Source: Thelonectria olida
Lineage: Eukaryota > Ascomycota > Sordariomycetes > Hypocreales > Nectriaceae
NCBI GenBank assembly: GCA_020736575.1
Contig: JAGPYM010000034.1
Location: 186,001 to 250,000, forward strand
Reading direction: 5' to 3'
Length of the DNA: 64,000 bases
Part shown: in pieces, positions 1 to 9,955 of the stretch
Position numbering within the stretch: position 1 is the first letter of the stretch
Layout of the letters: each line of letters opens with the position of its first letter
Notes under the pieces: generated by a model
What the model was told of the DNA's origin: nothing
What the model saw: only the letters and a program-made list of their open reading frames with translations
Databases searched by the model: none
Program-made: the position numbers and the translations under genes

Positions 1-803
1 GATGGACATGGTTTCAGCGTCCGTCAAGGCTGAGAGTGAGAAAGAAGTCAACGCCGAGTTCTGGTAGATTGTGACGGCGCCCTTGATCGTCTTCAGCTTG
101 GAGAAGGATACAGATGTGAGGGCCGAGTTCTGCTGGATACTGAAGGCCTTGTAAGCGGTTGTGAAGTCGTCAACAGACAACTTCTTCAGGTCGCTGTTCC
201 CGTCGACAGAGAAATCCCCCTTTACGCTCTCGAGACCGCCAAAGTCCAGCGTCTTGAGATCGGTGCTGTATATCCGCATCATCTTTCCCACTTCCAAACC
301 CCCGTGGGTGACTGAAAAGTCTTCAAAGTTGCCGGTAATGGCATAGTCCTTGGCGATTGATTGAAGCGAGGGAAGGTTCAATTGGAAGTCCTTGATGTCG
401 TTGGACGTGTCGGTGTTCCAGATGGTGACTGCGCCCTCGATCGTCTTTAGCTTCTCCGCCGAAATGACCGTCTTCTTGGGCTCGGTAGCTGGGTAAATAA
501 TAAAGTCCCCGTCAATCGTCGTGATGTCGCCAAGGTCGACATCGGCACCGCTGGATGGCCATGAGGACCCGGCATTGTTGAGGAGGAGGGAGAGGGCGCC
601 GTCGATGGAGCTGCAGGATGAGATGCTGTCGGTGTCGTCGGGAGATTCGATTTGGGTTTGGTTGGAGGAAACATTACAATCTGCAGGTCTTGGATTAGCT
701 ACTCTCGTGTTTCATTCACGAGTACGCAGTACTTACCAGCTGCAACAAGACATCTCGTCAAGAGCAACGACGCCACAAAGGCGACGTGGGTTTTGAAGGC
801 CAT
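1..803 (-). CDS. ECM33-like GPI cell-wall protein, N-terminal part (cut by left edge)
   Basis: Two exons can be read: 803-737 and 680 to the left edge, with a 56-bp intron (donor GTAAGT at 736, acceptor CAG ending at 681). Exon 1 encodes a hydrophobic signal peptide (MAFKTHVAFVASLLL...VAA) and splicing is in phase, giving a mature start DCNVSSNQTQ. The rest shows repeated LKTIEGAVTI / LKTLDFGGLE / SKLKTIKGAVTI segments, the leucine-rich receptor-L-domain pattern of the fungal ECM33/SPS2 family. In that family these are GPI-anchored surface glycoproteins needed for wall integrity. N-glycosylation sequons are visible near the mature N-terminus. The C-terminal Ser-rich region and GPI signal would lie outside the window. 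Family assignment rests on the repeat pattern, not on a search. Confidence 0.82.
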
Positions 804-2800
804 GGATGAGTCGTCGAACCCATCTGACGTCTCAGCACAAATAGACAAGAAGCCTTCGAAAGCAGAGCAACCAGCAAATGGAACGAGAGGGGAGAGCAGC
901 CGGCGTCGTTTTATTCAATCTCGCGTAATTCGAGTCCCCTGCACAGACTGCCACTCAGTGCCAGTCGGCGAAATGACCGTTTGGACCCTTTGGGCCAAAG
1001 GAGGTGCTAGCTCACGCCATGCGGCCAGGCTAATAGGGGTCGTCCAGCGGCGAGCGCGACATGGCGCCAGGGGTACGACGGCGGGTTTAAGCTGTTTTGG
1101 GGGGAGGATTTCCAGTCTAGATCGCTTCAAGCATGGAAAGTGGTTTTGTTCAGGCACGAGAAAGGACTGCAGCGGCACATGAGCCGGAGCTGTCGGAGCT
1201 GTGGGCTGTTTGAAGCTTCATGCACAGCTGCTTTCGCTCATTAAGCCTGCATAAATGCGCAGAGTGCGTTCTTTTGGCTGCAGCTGAAGGCAAGTTTGTT
1301 CAATGGGCACATGGGGAGCATGCTTGCTTTTTCTACGAGGTAATCTCGTGAAAAGAAAGGCCCTGCCGGTAGTGTTGCATCTCGGCCGCCAAAAACAAAA
1401 ACATGTTTCAAGAGATTCAACGCGTCGATATCGGGAAGCAGAGACGATGATGCCTTTGTGAAAGGAGCAGCTATGCATCCAATCCCCAGCAGTTCTCGAG
1501 ACTTGCAGATCAGCTACCATTCATAATCTCATCTCGTGACATCGCTCTCTCACTGATCAACAAGCACGAGGACTGTGCCCTCATCTGCAAAGACTCCGTG
1601 CTCGCGGCGCATCCTTTACCCCGGCGCATAAAGGAGTCGGTGGGGCTGGGATAATTTATCATGTCAGCCCGACTTTATGGCATGTTAGTGAACGGGACAA
1701 ACGGGACGAGGCTAAGAGCTCGAGGAAAACGTCCGAAAAGCTGCAGCTATTTTTGTGTCTTGCACGGTCCAGACCGTGTCATGGCGTGGTTTCGGCGAGA
1801 AACCTGGACGAGACAATCGACGGCGTCTCCTCAAACAAGTTCATGGCGCCTGTCTACCGGAGGAGTTCAGTTGAAGCGTGGGGTGTGCATGGTGTTTGCT
1901 GTTTGCTATCGAGATTAATTAGAAATGACGTCTGTTTCATGACGACACAACCTACTAACGTTAGATAGTACCGGAGTTCATACCGCACACGTACCTGAAT
2001 CTTGTATGGTGGCGTTTGACGCGTCCTGACAGTTCCGATCGTGTGTTTGTAGCAGGCAAGCAGGCCAGCCCGCGATCTCACTACGCGACATTGACTCTCA
2101 GCCCAGCGTGGTTTAAAGTGCAAAGAGAGCCAAACTCTTCATACTTCCTACATAGTCTAGCTAGTTAGGTAGTTGCCTAGGTAGTGCAACCTTTCCTTTT
2201 CTGACATGTGGCAAAGACGTTCTGTCGTCCCATTTGCATTCCAGTAACATTCCACTACAATACCATTGTTGCCGGTTATAACTCTTTCCGGACAGCAAAC
2301 GAATTCAAGTCCAAGAATGGGGAGAATAAAATATGTTGAACACGAGGTTAAAATGTGGATTGCTGGATGATCGAGTCCTAGTCTCCCTTGATGACAATGC
2401 CAACTTCTAGGCCGGTAGAATAAAACTGAACCCGACTGACGATGCGCGGTATTAATTGGAAGCCGCACAGCCCAGCTATAGGAAGAGTGATGACATAAGT
2501 TAACAGTTTTAAGGCGCCCCCATTTGGATACAAGGCGACAGTTCTCAATGCGCCTAGATTCGTACCATTCCACCTCTCCATGGTGCCTAGTTTTCATACA
2601 TTCCAATGAGGCTTAAGCTCCCGCTCGAGAACTTAGCTACCGAAAGAGTGATAAATAGCCGCGCAGTTCTTGATCTTGAAGGAGTCAGTAGCCACGCCGG
2701 AGGAATTATAAATCTCAACCAGCTACGTTGAGAAAAAGATTCTACCAATTCTCGAAAGACAACGTCTTCCAACAAGCACAAGATCAAAATATTCTCCATA
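804..2800. other. 2.0-kb gene-free region between divergent genes
   Basis: No reading frame here has a start, length and composition that look coding; the short open stretches overlap one another on both strands. It must contain both the ECM33-like promoter (reading left) and the promoter of the collagen-like gene (reading right). A TATA-like GATAAATAG lies near 2650, about 150 bp before the latter start codon. I see no tRNA, repeat array or transposon end. Confidence 0.5.
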
Positions 2801-3454
2801 ATGAAGCTCATCCTTATCACTCTTCCTCTTCTCCTTACTACAGCCTTGACTGCATACAACCAACCACGCCGTAACCATGCGCTTGTTCGCGAAGCTGGCA
2901 TTGAGAGCAAACATGCAGTGATTCGAAGCGAAGACGGTGCTGCTGTCCAAATTCCGAATCGTGCTGTGAAGCTCGCTAATAAGAGACATCGTGGGGGGAA
3001 AGAGAAAGGCGAGAAGGGCGAGAAAGGCGAGAAGGGCGAGAAAGGCGAGAAGGGCGAGAAGGGCGAGAAGGGAGAGAAGGGAGAGAAGGGCGAAAAGGGC
3101 GAAAAGGGCAAAAAGGGCAAAAAGGGCGAGAAGGGAGAGAAACACAATACGACAAAGACGACGACGAAGACGAGAGCTACTAAGACAAAGACCCCCGACG
3201 GCGCAACGAAGACCAAGGCCAAGGGACCTAATGTAACAAAGACTCGGGCGACTAAGGCCACGGAGACGGAGAAGCACGACAAGTCTCGGACGACTAGGGC
3301 TAGAGAGACGGAGAGACACGACAAGGCAAAGACGAAGACTAAGACTACGAGGACGGAAACCGAGAAACCCAAGAAAACAGAAAAGGGCGAAAAGGCTGAG
3401 AAGGGTGGCAAAGGAAAGGAACATAAGAATGGTGAAAAGGGCCACAGGGAGTAA
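2801..3454 (+). CDS. Secreted lysine-rich collagen-like protein (217 aa)
   Basis: A single-exon frame starts with a clear signal peptide (MKLILITLPLLLTTALTA, residues 1-18). A short unique segment follows (residues 19-69) with possible KEX2-type sites (Lys-Arg at about 61-62). Then come 15 uninterrupted Gly-X-Lys triplets (13 GEK, 2 GKK; residues about 70-114), and a Lys/Thr/Glu-rich tail with repeated TKT, TRATK and TEKHDK motifs, closing with another GEK-rich stretch. Gly in every third position is the collagen pattern, but there is almost no proline, which collagen-like stability normally needs. The protein is extremely basic, probably extracellular, and has no cysteine in the mature part. 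It could be a wall- or DNA/polyanion-binding protein or an effector; I cannot assign a function. The opposite-strand frame over the repeat is a shadow. Confidence 0.78.
   Translation: MKLILITLPLLLTTALTAYNQPRRNHALVREAGIESKHAVIRSEDGAAVQIPNRAVKLANKRHRGGKEKGEKGEKGEKGEKGEKGEKGEKGEKGEKGEKGEKGKKGKKGEKGEKHNTTKTTTKTRATKTKTPDGATKTKAKGPNVTKTRATKATETEKHDKSRTTRARETERHDKAKTKTKTTRTETEKPKKTEKGEKAEKGGKGKEHKNGEKGHRE
3008..3142 (+). repeat. 9-bp tandem repeat encoding (Gly-Glu-Lys)n
   Basis: Fifteen consecutive 9-bp units, mostly GGCGAGAAG or GGCGAGAAA with GGA, GAA and AAA variants, in phase with the surrounding gene. Wobble differences between units show that it is not a recent slippage product throughout. 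Copy number is likely to differ between strains. Confidence 0.93.
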
Positions 3455-3725
3455 TGGTCAACGTGGGAAAGCTGAGCATTGTACACAGCGAACTGCAAGT
3501 CGAATCCTGATTATGATGTACTTGTATCATGCACCTAAATACAAGCTCTTGTGCTTTCTCTTCATCTGATTCCCCCAAATACTGATTCCCATAACCACCT
3601 TCTCTGGACACCCGGCCACTTCAAAAACCACACAGTTGGACCTCAAAGTGATGGATGATTTTGAGGCGAAATAGGCCATGTACATTGTCTAAACTAAGAC
3701 AAGCAACTGAGGAAACCATCAGAAC

Positions 3726-5561
3726 CTATGCCCAATCATCCGGGTTGTAGACGCCCGGCCTTCCAGCATCACAGTACCTGCGCCATCTCCTATTCCCCTC
3801 TATCTTCCGCTCCCTCGCAAGCCGGCATGTTTCCGCCACATCCACTGTTTTCCCAGGTGTAATCTTTCCCTGTCGTCGATACTTGTCCACGCGGTCCAGG
3901 ATTTCGTGGCAATCCTTCCAGATCCTGCGCCTGTTGCGCAGTCCTGGGAGACTCTTGCGGTTCTGGGCCAGTGCGGTGAGTAGGCGGTACCAATCCGTGC
4001 TAGATTGGTCCAAGAGCGGCACCGATGTGGTGGGACGAGGTGAGTCCGAGTCGTAGGGGATAGCGGCGATTTGCTTCTCGATTGCTGCGATAGCATCGCT
4101 GTGAAGGCCTGCTGGCTCACCAGCCTGGCGAGCTTCGCGAGCTTCTTTCTGGAGGACCCGAAGTGACTCCCGGTACCGCTCTCTTTCGGCGTGGTCGGCT
4201 TTGTCCTTCTTCTTCAGCTCAGATGCGGTTGTGGTCGCCCAGAAGGAGAGCGGTAGCGGCGACCATGCTTCATAGAGCCAAGGGGTCTCGCGCATGATCA
4301 AGTCATGGAAGAGAAACCCGGGCAGTTGCCGGAAGGTGCGGGAAGCAAGTCTCAAGTTGGCAATGTCTTTGGAGCCTAGGTCCATTAGAATCATCAACCG
4401 GATCTCGCTAGGAAGCCGTGAAAACTCGTCGTTGGAGGGGGTTGCGTTTGTGAAAGCATCCAAGTTGACTCCTTCGCGATGCTCGTCATCCTTGTTCGAG
4501 TATTGCGCAGAAGATAGGATAGACTTTAAGCCGGGGACAAGACACGGGTTGGCGGCTAGCCATTCGTCGCCGCGAATGTGATGCCACCACTGCTCCCGAG
4601 AGATTGCATCATCTCGAGGAAAGCCCTGGAACTCGTCATACGTTGCCTCGAGCCCCCACCACTGGGCCAGGCAGTCAATATCGACAACCCCGTACCGGAA
4701 CAGCGAAGCTCTCTTGAAAACCTCCAAGCAGGTCGGATGGAAGGGCATGGCATAGTCATCGGCATCCTCAGGGTTCCACATGCTGTTCTCGGCGCTGGGT
4801 TCTTCGCAGTTATGTCGAGTAGGGAAGACGACAGGACACGCTATGTCTCGGCTGGGCATGTTGTCGCATAAGCCGCTCAGGAAGAAGTCTCCCTCGGTCT
4901 CAAACTCTTCATCGTCTGGGATCGGTGCCCATTGAGGCCTCTTTTTGCGCACGAGACACTGGAGTGTATTGCAGCCTCTCATGGCCTCGGCCGAGATGAG
5001 GTGTCCGTTGTAGCCATTTGTCGATTCGCATCCTGGCCCTGCGATGTGTTCATCATCATCTGCTGGGTCAGTTGTCTTGTTTGTCTTCTCCTCCTCGGAG
5101 AAAGAAAGGATGGCTTTCTCCGAAGGGCCTGCATCAATCATTGGCGGCTGGACAACGGAGCTCCTGAAATCGCTATAGAGACGCTCAGAATGGGTGTCCG
5201 AGTGGGCATCTGACTCGTCAGACTGATCATCGCCATTTTCAGACCCGTCCTGGTAATCATCGTCCCCGGAATCATCTTCATCGGAAACATCCTCCCACGA
5301 ATCGTCGTCATTGTCGTGGTCGCCGCCCCCAGCAGAATCTTCCCCCTCGGCGGCGCTGGCCTGGGGCTTTGGCTTTGGAACAAATGAACAACCTGACTTC
5401 TTGGAGCAAAACGACCCATTCAGGGTATTGGCGTCAACAAAATCCGATACGCCATCGCCGGTATTTTTCCACGCTGCGCTCCGAGGTTCCGTCGAGGTGC
5501 GGAAGCGGCTGATGTTAAACGAGACGCCACAGATGTGGCATTCAACCTCGGAGTACCCCAT
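3726..5561 (-). CDS. F-box protein (611 aa)
   Basis: The likely start is the Met at 5561 (MGYSEVECHICGVSFN), the usual opening of a fungal F-box family whose N-terminus has a CxxC zinc-ribbon-like motif. The frame stays open upstream to 5810, but that extension (residues 1-83 of the longer frame) looks like 5' leader. After the N-terminal Cys motif comes a long Asp/Glu/Ser-rich acidic stretch, then a folded region with WWGLEATYDEF and an F-box near residues 375-420 (SRLPSEIRLMILMDLGSKDI), then a basic helical C-terminus with RRRIWKDCHEILDRVDKYR. F-box proteins link substrates to the SCF (Skp1-cullin) ubiquitin ligase. The target is unknown. No intron is needed. Confidence 0.85.
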   Translation of the reverse strand: MGYSEVECHICGVSFNISRFRTSTEPRSAAWKNTGDGVSDFVDANTLNGSFCSKKSGCSFVPKPKPQASAAEGEDSAGGGDHDNDDDSWEDVSDEDDSGDDDYQDGSENGDDQSDESDAHSDTHSERLYSDFRSSVVQPPMIDAGPSEKAILSFSEEEKTNKTTDPADDDEHIAGPGCESTNGYNGHLISAEAMRGCNTLQCLVRKKRPQWAPIPDDEEFETEGDFFLSGLCDNMPSRDIACPVVFPTRHNCEEPSAENSMWNPEDADDYAMPFHPTCLEVFKRASLFRYGVVDIDCLAQWWGLEATYDEFQGFPRDDAISREQWWHHIRGDEWLAANPCLVPGLKSILSSAQYSNKDDEHREGVNLDAFTNATPSNDEFSRLPSEIRLMILMDLGSKDIANLRLASRTFRQLPGFLFHDLIMRETPWLYEAWSPLPLSFWATTTASELKKKDKADHAERERYRESLRVLQKEAREARQAGEPAGLHSDAIAAIEKQIAAIPYDSDSPRPTTSVPLLDQSSTDWYRLLTALAQNRKSLPGLRNRRRIWKDCHEILDRVDKYRRQGKITPGKTVDVAETCRLARERKIEGNRRWRRYCDAGRPGVYNPDDWA

Positions 5562-6000
5562 GGAGGATTCAAGGGGGGTTTCTGATGCGTTGGAGTATTT
5601 CTGGCAGAGACGAAGAAGGTGTAAGGGGATATTTGGAGAAGAGGAGGTGAAGAGAAGTCCAGAGATATACTCTGTACTCGTTGATTGAGGCCGCCCTTGT
5701 GGAAGAGGTGGGACGATGATTAGGAACGGCCTTAACCCCAGCATTATTCCCAGGCACGCGCAGGCAACAGCCCAGACCGCTACGCTGACGCTCGGCGCCG
5801 AGGACGCCACTCTCGCTTCTGTCCGTTATAAGTTAGTGACGACCAGTGCTGGAATCCGTCGACATCTTAACGGTGTGTCCGTTCCCATCGTGAATCTTTG
5901 TCTCGCATCTTGGGCAAAGAAATCACGGTTTCAGGTGCCGGGTCTGAGGATCATAAAGTTGAAGGAGATATATTATTCTTATGTGTGGTCATATACAGGA
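5562..6000. other. Promoter region of the F-box gene and 3' flank of the phosphatase gene
   Basis: Both flanking genes read leftwards, so this 439-bp gap holds the F-box promoter and leader. An open frame continuous with the F-box protein crosses 5562-5810 but has no recognisable domain. Nothing else seen. Confidence 0.4.
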
Positions 6001-7386
6001 TTAATTCGATGTACCGTAAATCGACAGAGTATCCGTACTGTTGTCGTAATCAACGCCGCACTTCTCCGAAAACCCAGTGAACAAGTCCACCCGATCCTGC
6101 AAATACTCCTCAAATCCCTCCTTCGAGCACGTCGTGCCCGGCCCATCAGCGCAGTCTGGCAGAGGCTGCGGCGCGCTGTTCACCAGTACGCGATAGTACT
6201 CTCCATCGTCGTAGCCGTAGCTTCCCGTGCAGTTGAAGCGCTCAATGGCAATGTTGCTCAGGAAAGGCAGCACGCTGGAGCTCTTCCACGCTCGGCGGTA
6301 GTTGATGCGATCTAGCGGCATCGTCTTGTTGATTTGGGTCTCGCTGCCACCAAACTGGGAGTTGTTGAAGAGACCCATGGCTACCAACACCATGGGAGGT
6401 AGCTCACGATGCGTGAAGCTGACATATAGGTCCTGGGCGTCCGACTCTTCACTCAATAGGAGGTTGGCCGTCGCGTTGAACCAGGGCAGACCGATGTAGC
6501 CCGCCACGTTGTTCCCGTATCCCACGTTATAGTGATAACGGACGTCTTCCGAGTATTCCCATCCGAGCCAGTCGTCGGGAGTGAAAAGCTCAAGATTGCA
6601 GAAAGGAGACTTCCCTCTGATGACCGTCTCATAGCCACAGAGCTGTTGCATTCCGAAGACGTCGTTGACGGTAAAGTTGAACTTGGGCGCCAGGTCGTTG
6701 AAGCGCGCAATAATGGGCTTCGCGTACTTTTCCTGGTACACGGACGACTCGTCGCTGCCCGCCGACGAAGAGTAGGCAGGACAGCTCGAGTAGGGAGTGA
6801 GGCTGTCCGCTCCCGCGTCTTCCGACTCGTAGATGCTGACGACTTTGATGGTCTCGTTGTCGGTTTCAAGCCCACGGATCAACGACTGCGCGGATTTGAC
6901 TGTTCTCTCAGCAGACGACGTCCAGACCTTCTTTGGGAGTCTCAGGTCTGGGTATCTGAAGTTTAGGTCGACGCCCAATTGTGTCGCTTCCAATCTGCCC
7001 ACTCGGGTGAGGAGCTCGGCCTCGGCATCAGATATCGGGGCCGACCAGTCGGCGAGGAAGTTGAGATATGGGATCTTGCTCCAGTCGATGTTTGTGTGGT
7101 TCTCCAGTTTCTCAATAAAAGGCTCGATGTACTCCTCGTAGTCAAAATCGTTTGCGTAGATGGCTGCATGGCGCACCAAGTAGGCGGCCCGCTCTGCTGT
7201 GCAGCCCTGTGGGGCATCGGGGGAGGCTGGGGGGTCTTGTGACTCGAAGTAGGGAGCGATGCCACCAAGATGCTGGAGGGGGTTGAAACTGTAAGTGGAA
7301 TATAAAGATGATGCCGATGCAGGTACTATGAGCTGTAGCAGATGGAGGAGGAGCTGGCAGCTCGAGGGAACTCGTTGTTGCGCCAT
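6001..7386 (-). CDS. Secreted histidine acid phosphatase-like (phosphoglycerate mutase-like) protein, 461 aa
   Basis: The start is taken at the ATG at 7386 (MAQQRVPSSC), which gives a signal peptide ending near ASAS; the frame extends six codons further but without an ATG. The order of elements matches the fungal phytase/acid phosphatase fold: an N-terminal hydrophobic leader, a catalytic-site region YLVRHAAIYAND, a basic PKKVWTSSAERTVKSA segment, several N-glycosylation sites, paired cysteines, and a C-terminal SFTHRELPP. In classical members the two active-site motifs are RHGxRxP and HD; here they read RHA and HRE, as in a divergent branch. Activity on phosphate esters is therefore plausible but not certain. 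Single exon. Confidence 0.8.
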   Translation of the reverse strand: MAQQRVPSSCQLLLHLLQLIVPASASSLYSTYSFNPLQHLGGIAPYFESQDPPASPDAPQGCTAERAAYLVRHAAIYANDFDYEEYIEPFIEKLENHTNIDWSKIPYLNFLADWSAPISDAEAELLTRVGRLEATQLGVDLNFRYPDLRLPKKVWTSSAERTVKSAQSLIRGLETDNETIKVVSIYESEDAGADSLTPYSSCPAYSSSAGSDESSVYQEKYAKPIIARFNDLAPKFNFTVNDVFGMQQLCGYETVIRGKSPFCNLELFTPDDWLGWEYSEDVRYHYNVGYGNNVAGYIGLPWFNATANLLLSEESDAQDLYVSFTHRELPPMVLVAMGLFNNSQFGGSETQINKTMPLDRINYRRAWKSSSVLPFLSNIAIERFNCTGSYGYDDGEYYRVLVNSAPQPLPDCADGPGTTCSKEGFEEYLQDRVDLFTGFSEKCGVDYDNSTDTLSIYGTSN

Positions 7387-8611
7387 GGTTAAGTCGGCCA
7401 ACAAAGGGACAAGATTGACTCAATTGTTTAGCGAATGCAAAGACTAGACTCGACTCTCTGATTTAGAATTCTAGACTCGAATATCATAAATACACAAGAC
7501 GCTCGACCCAATACTTGTTGTTGTTTTGTGCAACCCTGCAAGCAATGAGATCATACTACGTCGTAGTCACCCGGCACCAATTCCCGGTTCTTTGACGTCA
7601 CAAGCATAAACACTCTCCGCGATTAAATCAGCTCAAATCAAGATCTGGGCTTCTCGATTTCCCCACATTGAGAGCAGCAATGGAGGATCGGCTGGCCCTG
7701 TTCCTGGCGGTTGCGGGTGTCATCGTCACTGGGCTTCTTGGCCATACACACCTGAGTTGTTATTGGTAATAATTCCACGCTTGTCGTGACATGATTCGAA
7801 CGGAGATTTTAGTCTCACGTTATTCCCCGGCCATGCCAATGCATCTCTGGGCCGGGCTATCCGTGCCGCGCCCCTTGGCATCTTTGGCGTCTGTTCAATT
7901 CAATTCGGATTCCTTGTCTTGGTTTCGGGTTCTTGTTATGAGTTGGCCAGTGGGATCTCGATTGTTAGGTTGCTTCCAAGAAAAATAATGCCACGTGCAT
8001 CACACAGGCAAACCATCTTGAAGCTATCATGAGCTCACTTGGACACGGCAGTGCTGGACATTGTTACAGCGCGTTCCCTCACAAAGCTAGCCCTTAGCTA
8101 GGTGCCAAGGAAAAATCCGATCCGACTGTAACCATCTTATCACCTTACCCATCAATGTTTCCATCAATCAGCGTCTCCCCACGAATTGCCTTCACGCCAA
8201 CTCTGGCCTGCCATAGCTCCCCATCGCACGTAGACAACCCCGGAAACATGAGGAGAATTAGCCTAATAATGTAGGTTGTTTCTCACCTTATTTTAAATTG
8301 TTCCCCAGACTAGATTGTTTCACATTTTACCATTTATACTTTTATCATTGGGGCGCAAGGTGATCCCCCTGGTCAGCAGAGAGGAGATCAGTTCGGATCA
8401 ATGCATTTCCAGGGACTAGTTCAATAGAGAATTCATAATAGAGTTCTTGTAAAGACCCCTGAAATGTCCGCATGTGCCGCAATACGAAATGAATCGTCAG
8501 TTATGTATGCTGATATATGAGCGGGAGCAAGCCCTGGAGGTGCTTCGTTGGCTTTCCCTTCTGTTCCCCTGCCGCCGCCTGCATCCCTGGACAAGACTGG
8601 AAAAACTCACT
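7387..8611. other. 1.2-kb divergent intergenic region
   Basis: This region separates the phosphatase-like gene (leftward) from the lactonase gene (rightward) and should hold both promoters. A perfect 6-bp inverted repeat with one central base, ACTACG-T-CGTAGT, lies near 7555-7568 and could bind a dimeric regulator. No convincing coding frame or RNA gene seen. Confidence 0.45.
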
Positions 8612-9955
8612 ATGCGCTGCTATAACCTCGAGTTTCTTCTTGGGTCCGCCCTATGCATCGCATCTTGCACCGCAGTGACGCTCTTCGTTGCCGATTCGGG
8701 AGGCAACGTTACCACATTGGCCCTCACTGGATTTAAAGACAACAGCACTCTCTCCGTTACCTCGACGACGCCTGACTGCGAAGTCAACCCCTCATGGCTT
8801 ACCCTTGATCACGCATCTCGTGTGCTTTACTGCCTTGACCGGGGCGGTAGCACCTCAGCATCAGGCTCGCTGAATTCCTTCTCAATTAGCAAAGATGGAG
8901 CCCTTACCCACATTGCTCGGGTGAATGCGCCCTTGAGCGGCGTCGCTGGCGAGATTGTTACCTCGCCGTCGGGAGCACGGGGTTACGTGAGTGCATCATA
9001 GTAAGTAGAGAATCGTGTGTAATACGACACTTTCAAAGTACTTTGACTTGAGGGTACAAATGACTGTTGACACTCAATAGCAACCGAAGTGCTGCGGCTG
9101 TGTACGCTCTGGGCAAAAAAGGAGCTCTCCCCGGGACCGACCCTCTTCAGCAGGTTTTCCCCAACATCAGTACGACAGGCCCAGTTCCATTGCGACAGGA
9201 TAGAAGCTACCTCCATCATGTGATCCTTGACCCCAAGAAAAAATTTGTCGTCATTCCCGACCTCGGCGGCGACCGTTGCCGCGTATACACCTACAATAAG
9301 CACAAAATTGCGCCTATTGCTGAGGTGGACGGCCTGACAGCTGATCCCGGCACCGGACCGCGCCACGGCTTCTTCCGAATCATGGCCAACGGGGAGACCT
9401 TCTTCTTCTTCAACGGCGAACTTAGCCAGAAGGTGTACTCTTACCGAGTCAAGTATACGAAGACTGGCCTCGCATTCACGAAAGTCTTCGAGATCCCTGC
9501 CATTGATGACTCTCTTCCTGCGACGAAGGCCCCCACGAGTGAGATCGCCATGAGTGTAAGTTGCTTCCTATGACTTGGAACGAAAAAGGTCTCTTCGTCT
9601 GCTCACACTGTCTCAGCCTGACAAGCGCTTCCTCGTGGTGTCGAACCGGGAGAAATCGTTCCCCGACTCACCCCTCTTGGCCACTGGCCCCTCAGATACC
9701 CTGTCTACCTTTGCCATCAACGAAGATGGTACTCTGGAGCTCGTGCAGTTGGCCCCGTCCGGCGGCTGGCTCCCCCGTCAGTTCTCCTTCAACAAAGCCG
9801 GAGACAAGATTGCGGTTGGACATCAACGAAACAAGACTGTAGTCATCTGGAAGCGAGACGTTGAATCTGGAAATATTATTCCAGAAGATGAAGGAGGTAA
9901 AATTGGCCAAGTCACGCTGACTGGCGCCGTGGTGGCGACAATCTGGGACGAATAG
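8612..9955 (+). CDS. 6-phosphogluconolactonase-like seven-bladed beta-propeller lactonase, 400 aa
   Basis: Three exons: 8612-9000, 9081-9555, 9617-9955. Donors are GTAAGT at 9001 and GTAAGT at 9556; acceptors are CAATAG (9080) and CTCAG (9616). The joins restore GYVSAS-YNRSAA and IAMS-PDKRF in frame. The start MRCYNLEFLLGSALCIAS gives a signal-like hydrophobic N-terminus; an in-frame extension upstream has no features. Motifs typical of the lactonase family (PF10282 type) are present: HHVILDPKKKFVVIPDLGGD, GPRHGFF, and SPDKRFLVVSNR followed by LPRQFSFNKAGDKIAV. Family members hydrolyse sugar or related lactones; fungal secreted homologues are mostly uncharacterised. Exact substrate unknown. 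Confidence 0.86.

Noticed and set aside
652..1182. Rightward 176-codon frame opposite the ECM33-like start
   Set aside because: It crosses the signal peptide exon and intron of the real gene on the other strand and has no motif.
2157..2606. Leftward 149-codon frame upstream of the collagen-like gene
   Set aside because: Composition is random-like with no domain, and it overlaps a second frame on the same strand.
3008..3142. Array of short repeats considered as a CRISPR-like array
   Set aside because: Units are contiguous 9-mers in a coding frame without spacers, in a eukaryote.
2587..3498. Long leftward frame (303 codons) over the collagen-like gene, rich in Phe-Ser-Pro-Phe
   Set aside because: It is the antisense reading of the 9-bp repeat and has no independent start context.
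5562..5810. N-terminal extension of the F-box protein
   Set aside because: The family-typical start MGYSEVECHICG lies downstream; the extension looks like leader sequence.
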